From CAVPGH01 sp046726955 (GTDB taxonomy: Bacteria > Acidobacteriota > Vicinamibacteria > Fen-336): a stretch of 6,739 nt of DNA. The DNA lies in the NCBI GenBank assembly GCA_046726955.1, contig JBKPBQ010000083.1:1-6739 (forward strand), written 5' to 3'. Position numbers and translations under genes: made by a program. Positions 5,488 through 6,739 of the stretch are shown here, piece by piece. Within the stretch, counting starts at the first letter, position 1; each line of letters opens with the position of its first letter. The notes under the pieces are model-generated. The model was given only the letters and a program-made list of their open reading frames with translations, ran no database searches and had not been told where the DNA came from.

Positions 5488-6327
5488 GTGTCTGGAGCGA
5501 CTTCGTCGGGAAGGCTCTATGTCGTGGCCACTCCTCTCGGCCACCTCGCCGACGTGTCGGCACGCGCTCTGGAGGTCCTGGGACGGGTCGCCCTCGTGGC
5601 CTGCGAGGACACCCGGCGCACCGCGCATCTGCTTGGCGCACATGGAATTAAGGTCCAGACGACGTCGTATTTCGAGTACAACGAGCGCTGGAAGGGCGAG
5701 CGCATCCTCGCCGTCCTTCGCGAGGGCCGCGACGTCGCGCTCGTCTCGGACGCGGGTACTCCCGGCGTTTCGGACCCCGGTTTTCGGTTGGTCCGCGAGG
5801 CGCGGGCCGAGGGGCTGCCGGTGGTTCCGGTTCCCGGTCCGAGCGCGGCGATCGCTGCTCTCTCGGTCTCGGGACTTCCAACCGACCGCTTCTACTTCGT
5901 CGGATTCCTGCCCGCGAAGGTGTCAGCGCGCCGCCGGGATCTCGAAACTCTCGCGCGCATCGGAACGACGCTGATCGTCTTCGAGTCGCCCGTGCGGATC
6001 CTCGCTTCCTTGACCGATCTCGCCGATGCGTGGGGCAACCGCCAGGCCTTCCTCGCGCGCGAGATGACGAAGCTGCACGAGGAATATCTCTCCGGCCGGC
6101 TCCTCGAGCTTCACGATCTCCTCGCGGGGCGGCCGTCGATCAAGGGCGAGATCGTGCTCGTGGTCGCCGGCGCGTCTCCGGCGGAGCCGGAGCCGCAGGA
6201 GCCTCTCGAAGTTCTCTACGCGCGACTCGTTTCCGAGGGCAGGACACGCCGCCAGGCAGTGAAGGAGGCGGCGAGGCGCCTGGGACTTCCCGCGCGCGAG
6301 GTCTATCGGAGGACACTCGACTCCTGA
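5488..6327 (+). CDS. rsmI: 16S rRNA (cytidine1402-2'-O)-methyltransferase
   Basis: The protein has 279 residues from GTG 5488, close to the E. coli enzyme. It uses S-adenosylmethionine to 2'-O-methylate C1402 in the 30S decoding centre. RsmI blocks are clear: RLYVVATPLGHLADVSARAL (9-28), ACEDTRRTAHLL (38-49), SDAGTPGVSDPGFRLV (87-102), PVPGPSAAIAALSVSGLP (114-131), REMTKLHEE (191-199) and KGEIVLVVAG (219-228). The C-terminal GRTRRQAVKEAARRLGLP onward (251-272) is the small helical domain usual in RsmI. The family's common G-N after the first TP is G-H here (H19). The frame extends upstream to TTG 5422, but that adds 22 residues with no family similarity, so GTG 5488 is preferred. No ribosome binding site is visible upstream. 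The gene diverges from rpsU, giving a translation-related gene pair. Confidence 0.95.
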   Translation: MSGATSSGRLYVVATPLGHLADVSARALEVLGRVALVACEDTRRTAHLLGAHGIKVQTTSYFEYNERWKGERILAVLREGRDVALVSDAGTPGVSDPGFRLVREARAEGLPVVPVPGPSAAIAALSVSGLPTDRFYFVGFLPAKVSARRRDLETLARIGTTLIVFESPVRILASLTDLADAWGNRQAFLAREMTKLHEEYLSGRLLELHDLLAGRPSIKGEIVLVVAGASPAEPEPQEPLEVLYARLVSEGRTRRQAVKEAARRLGLPAREVYRRTLDS

Positions 6328-6363
6328 AGCCGCGGCCTCCCTGCGCGAGCTTTGCCGCGGCTT
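6327..6363 (+). terminator. Stem-loop at the rsmI 3' end, without a T tract
   Basis: AAGCCGCGGC (6327-6336) and GCCGCGGCTT (6354-6363) form a perfect 10-base-pair stem with a 17-base loop, beginning at the last base of the rsmI stop codon. No run of T follows, so it is not a classic intrinsic terminator. It may mark the transcript 3' end, or it may be a pause site or protein site. Confidence 0.45.
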
Positions 6364-6369
6364 GACGTC

Positions 6370-6393
6370 AGAGACGAAGCGGCTTTCGTCTCT
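6370..6393 (+). promoter_or_regulatory. Stem-loop in the leader of the secreted-protein gene
   Basis: AGAGACGAA (6370-6378) and TTCGTCTCT (6385-6393) form a perfect 9-base-pair stem with a six-base loop. It ends three bases before AAAGGAGG (6397-6404) and 26 bases before the ATG, so it lies in the likely mRNA leader. It could stabilise the message or alter access to the ribosome binding site. If the gene's promoter lies further upstream, it could also be part of a composite terminator. Confidence 0.4.
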
Positions 6394-6419
6394 ATCAAAG
6401 GAGGGGCAGGGAGGCTCTC

Positions 6420-6712
6420 ATGCAGAAGCAGATTTTCCGGAGTGCGCTGGCGGCAAGCGTCCTGGTCGTGGCCCCGGCCGTTGCGACTCGTGCCGAGACG
6501 GCCGACGTCAAGTGCCAGATTCCCTTTGCATTCATCGTCCACGGCACGACCCTTCCCCCGGGCCTCTACCACGCTTCGATCGACATCGGAGAAGGGCTGC
6601 TCGCCATTCGAGGTGGCCACGGCTCGGTCTTCACGACCGTCAACAACATGCAGTCCGACCGCGTGACGGATATGGAGCTCGTCTTCCACCGGTACGGCGA
6701 GCAGTACTACCT
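6420..6712 (+). CDS. Secreted protein of an acidobacterial-type family, 3' end missing
   Basis: The open frame from ATG 6420 encodes 97 full codons of genomic sequence before adapter begins. MQKQIFRSALAASVLVVAPA is a signal peptide with a basic start and hydrophobic core, and cleavage is likely after AVA (23) or TRA (26). The mature part runs through VKCQIPFAFIVHGTTLPPGL (30-49) and ends LVFHRYGEQYYL (87-98). These motifs resemble a short exported family of unknown function that I recall as common in acidobacterial genomes, where the protein continues past this point. AGGGAGG lies five bases before the ATG, with a second stronger AAAGGAGG at 15 bases. The residues that would follow (CLLYTSDA) are translated adapter and should be deleted. 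The protein is probably periplasmic or extracellular. No enzymatic motif is visible. Confidence 0.75.
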
Positions 6713-6739
6713 CTGTCTCTTATACACATCTGACGCTGC
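6713..6739 (+). other. Nextera transposase adapter remnant at the contig end (artefact)
   Basis: Bases 6713-6731 read CTGTCTCTTATACACATCT, the 19-base Tn5 mosaic end used in Nextera libraries. Bases 6732-6739 read GACGCTGC, the start of the attached Nextera read-through adapter sequence. This is untrimmed sequencing adapter, not genome, and it is not a natural Tn5 end. Confidence 0.97.

Noticed and set aside
4786..5643. Minus-strand 285-codon frame crossing the S21 and zinc-ribbon genes and the rsmI start
   Set aside because: It overlaps three recognised genes in the wrong frame, and no homology is visible.
6362..6367. TTGACG as a -35 box for the secreted-protein gene
   Set aside because: No plausible -10 element lies 16-18 bases downstream; that position is occupied by the second stem-loop.
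6713..6731. Natural Tn5/IS50-type transposon end
   Set aside because: The 19-base mosaic end is followed directly by Nextera adapter sequence at the contig terminus, so it is a library artefact.

Overview
The window reads as one end of a metagenomic or draft-genome contig from a GC-rich bacterium. The best guess is Acidobacteriota. The partial secreted protein at the right end (IPFAFIVHGTTLPPGLY near the N-terminus, LVFHRYGEQYYL near the break) looks like a family I recall mainly from acidobacteria. The rest (STAS protein, lipid-phosphate UbiA enzyme, polysaccharide glycosyltransferases, S21, RsmI, short Pta) would also fit other GC-rich Gram-negative phyla, so the phylum call is moderate to low. 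The last 27 bases (6713-6739) are Nextera transposase adapter, not genome.

Layout. (1) 1-3576, minus strand: a tightly packed five-gene operon transcribed leftwards. In transcription order it holds a single-domain STAS protein, a UbiA-family enzyme resembling decaprenyl-phosphate phosphoribosyltransferase, an unrecognised coiled-coil protein, a GT4-type glycosyltransferase, and the first 176 codons of a second glycosyltransferase that runs off the window. The last three genes overlap by 1 and 4 bases, so they are probably translationally coupled. A TTGACA -35 box lies upstream of the STAS gene. (2) 3703-4731, plus strand: a complete short-form phosphate acetyltransferase, divergent from the operon. 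(3) 4797-5333, minus strand: ribosomal protein S21 (TTG start) followed by a small protein with two four-cysteine zinc ribbons. They are driven by a good sigma70-type promoter at 5432-5460. (4) 5488-6327, plus strand: RsmI, the 16S rRNA C1402 2'-O-methyltransferase, divergent from S21 and possibly read from a nearly leaderless mRNA. (5) 6327-6393: two adjacent stem-loops, then a strong ribosome binding site and a secreted-protein gene cut off by the adapter.

How the genes fit together. The leftward operon looks like part of a cell-surface polysaccharide locus. The membrane enzyme would make a polyprenyl-phosphate-linked pentose, the glycosyltransferases would build the glycan, and the coiled-coil protein may be a structural or assembly partner. 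The leading STAS protein suggests a phospho-switch or partner-binding control layer. The S21/zinc-ribbon and RsmI genes form a divergent translation-related pair. Three of the eight complete genes are given non-ATG starts (CTG, TTG, GTG), and the partial glycosyltransferase starts with GTG. The CTG start of the UbiA gene is the most unusual. I saw no CRISPR array, insertion sequence, tRNA or rRNA.
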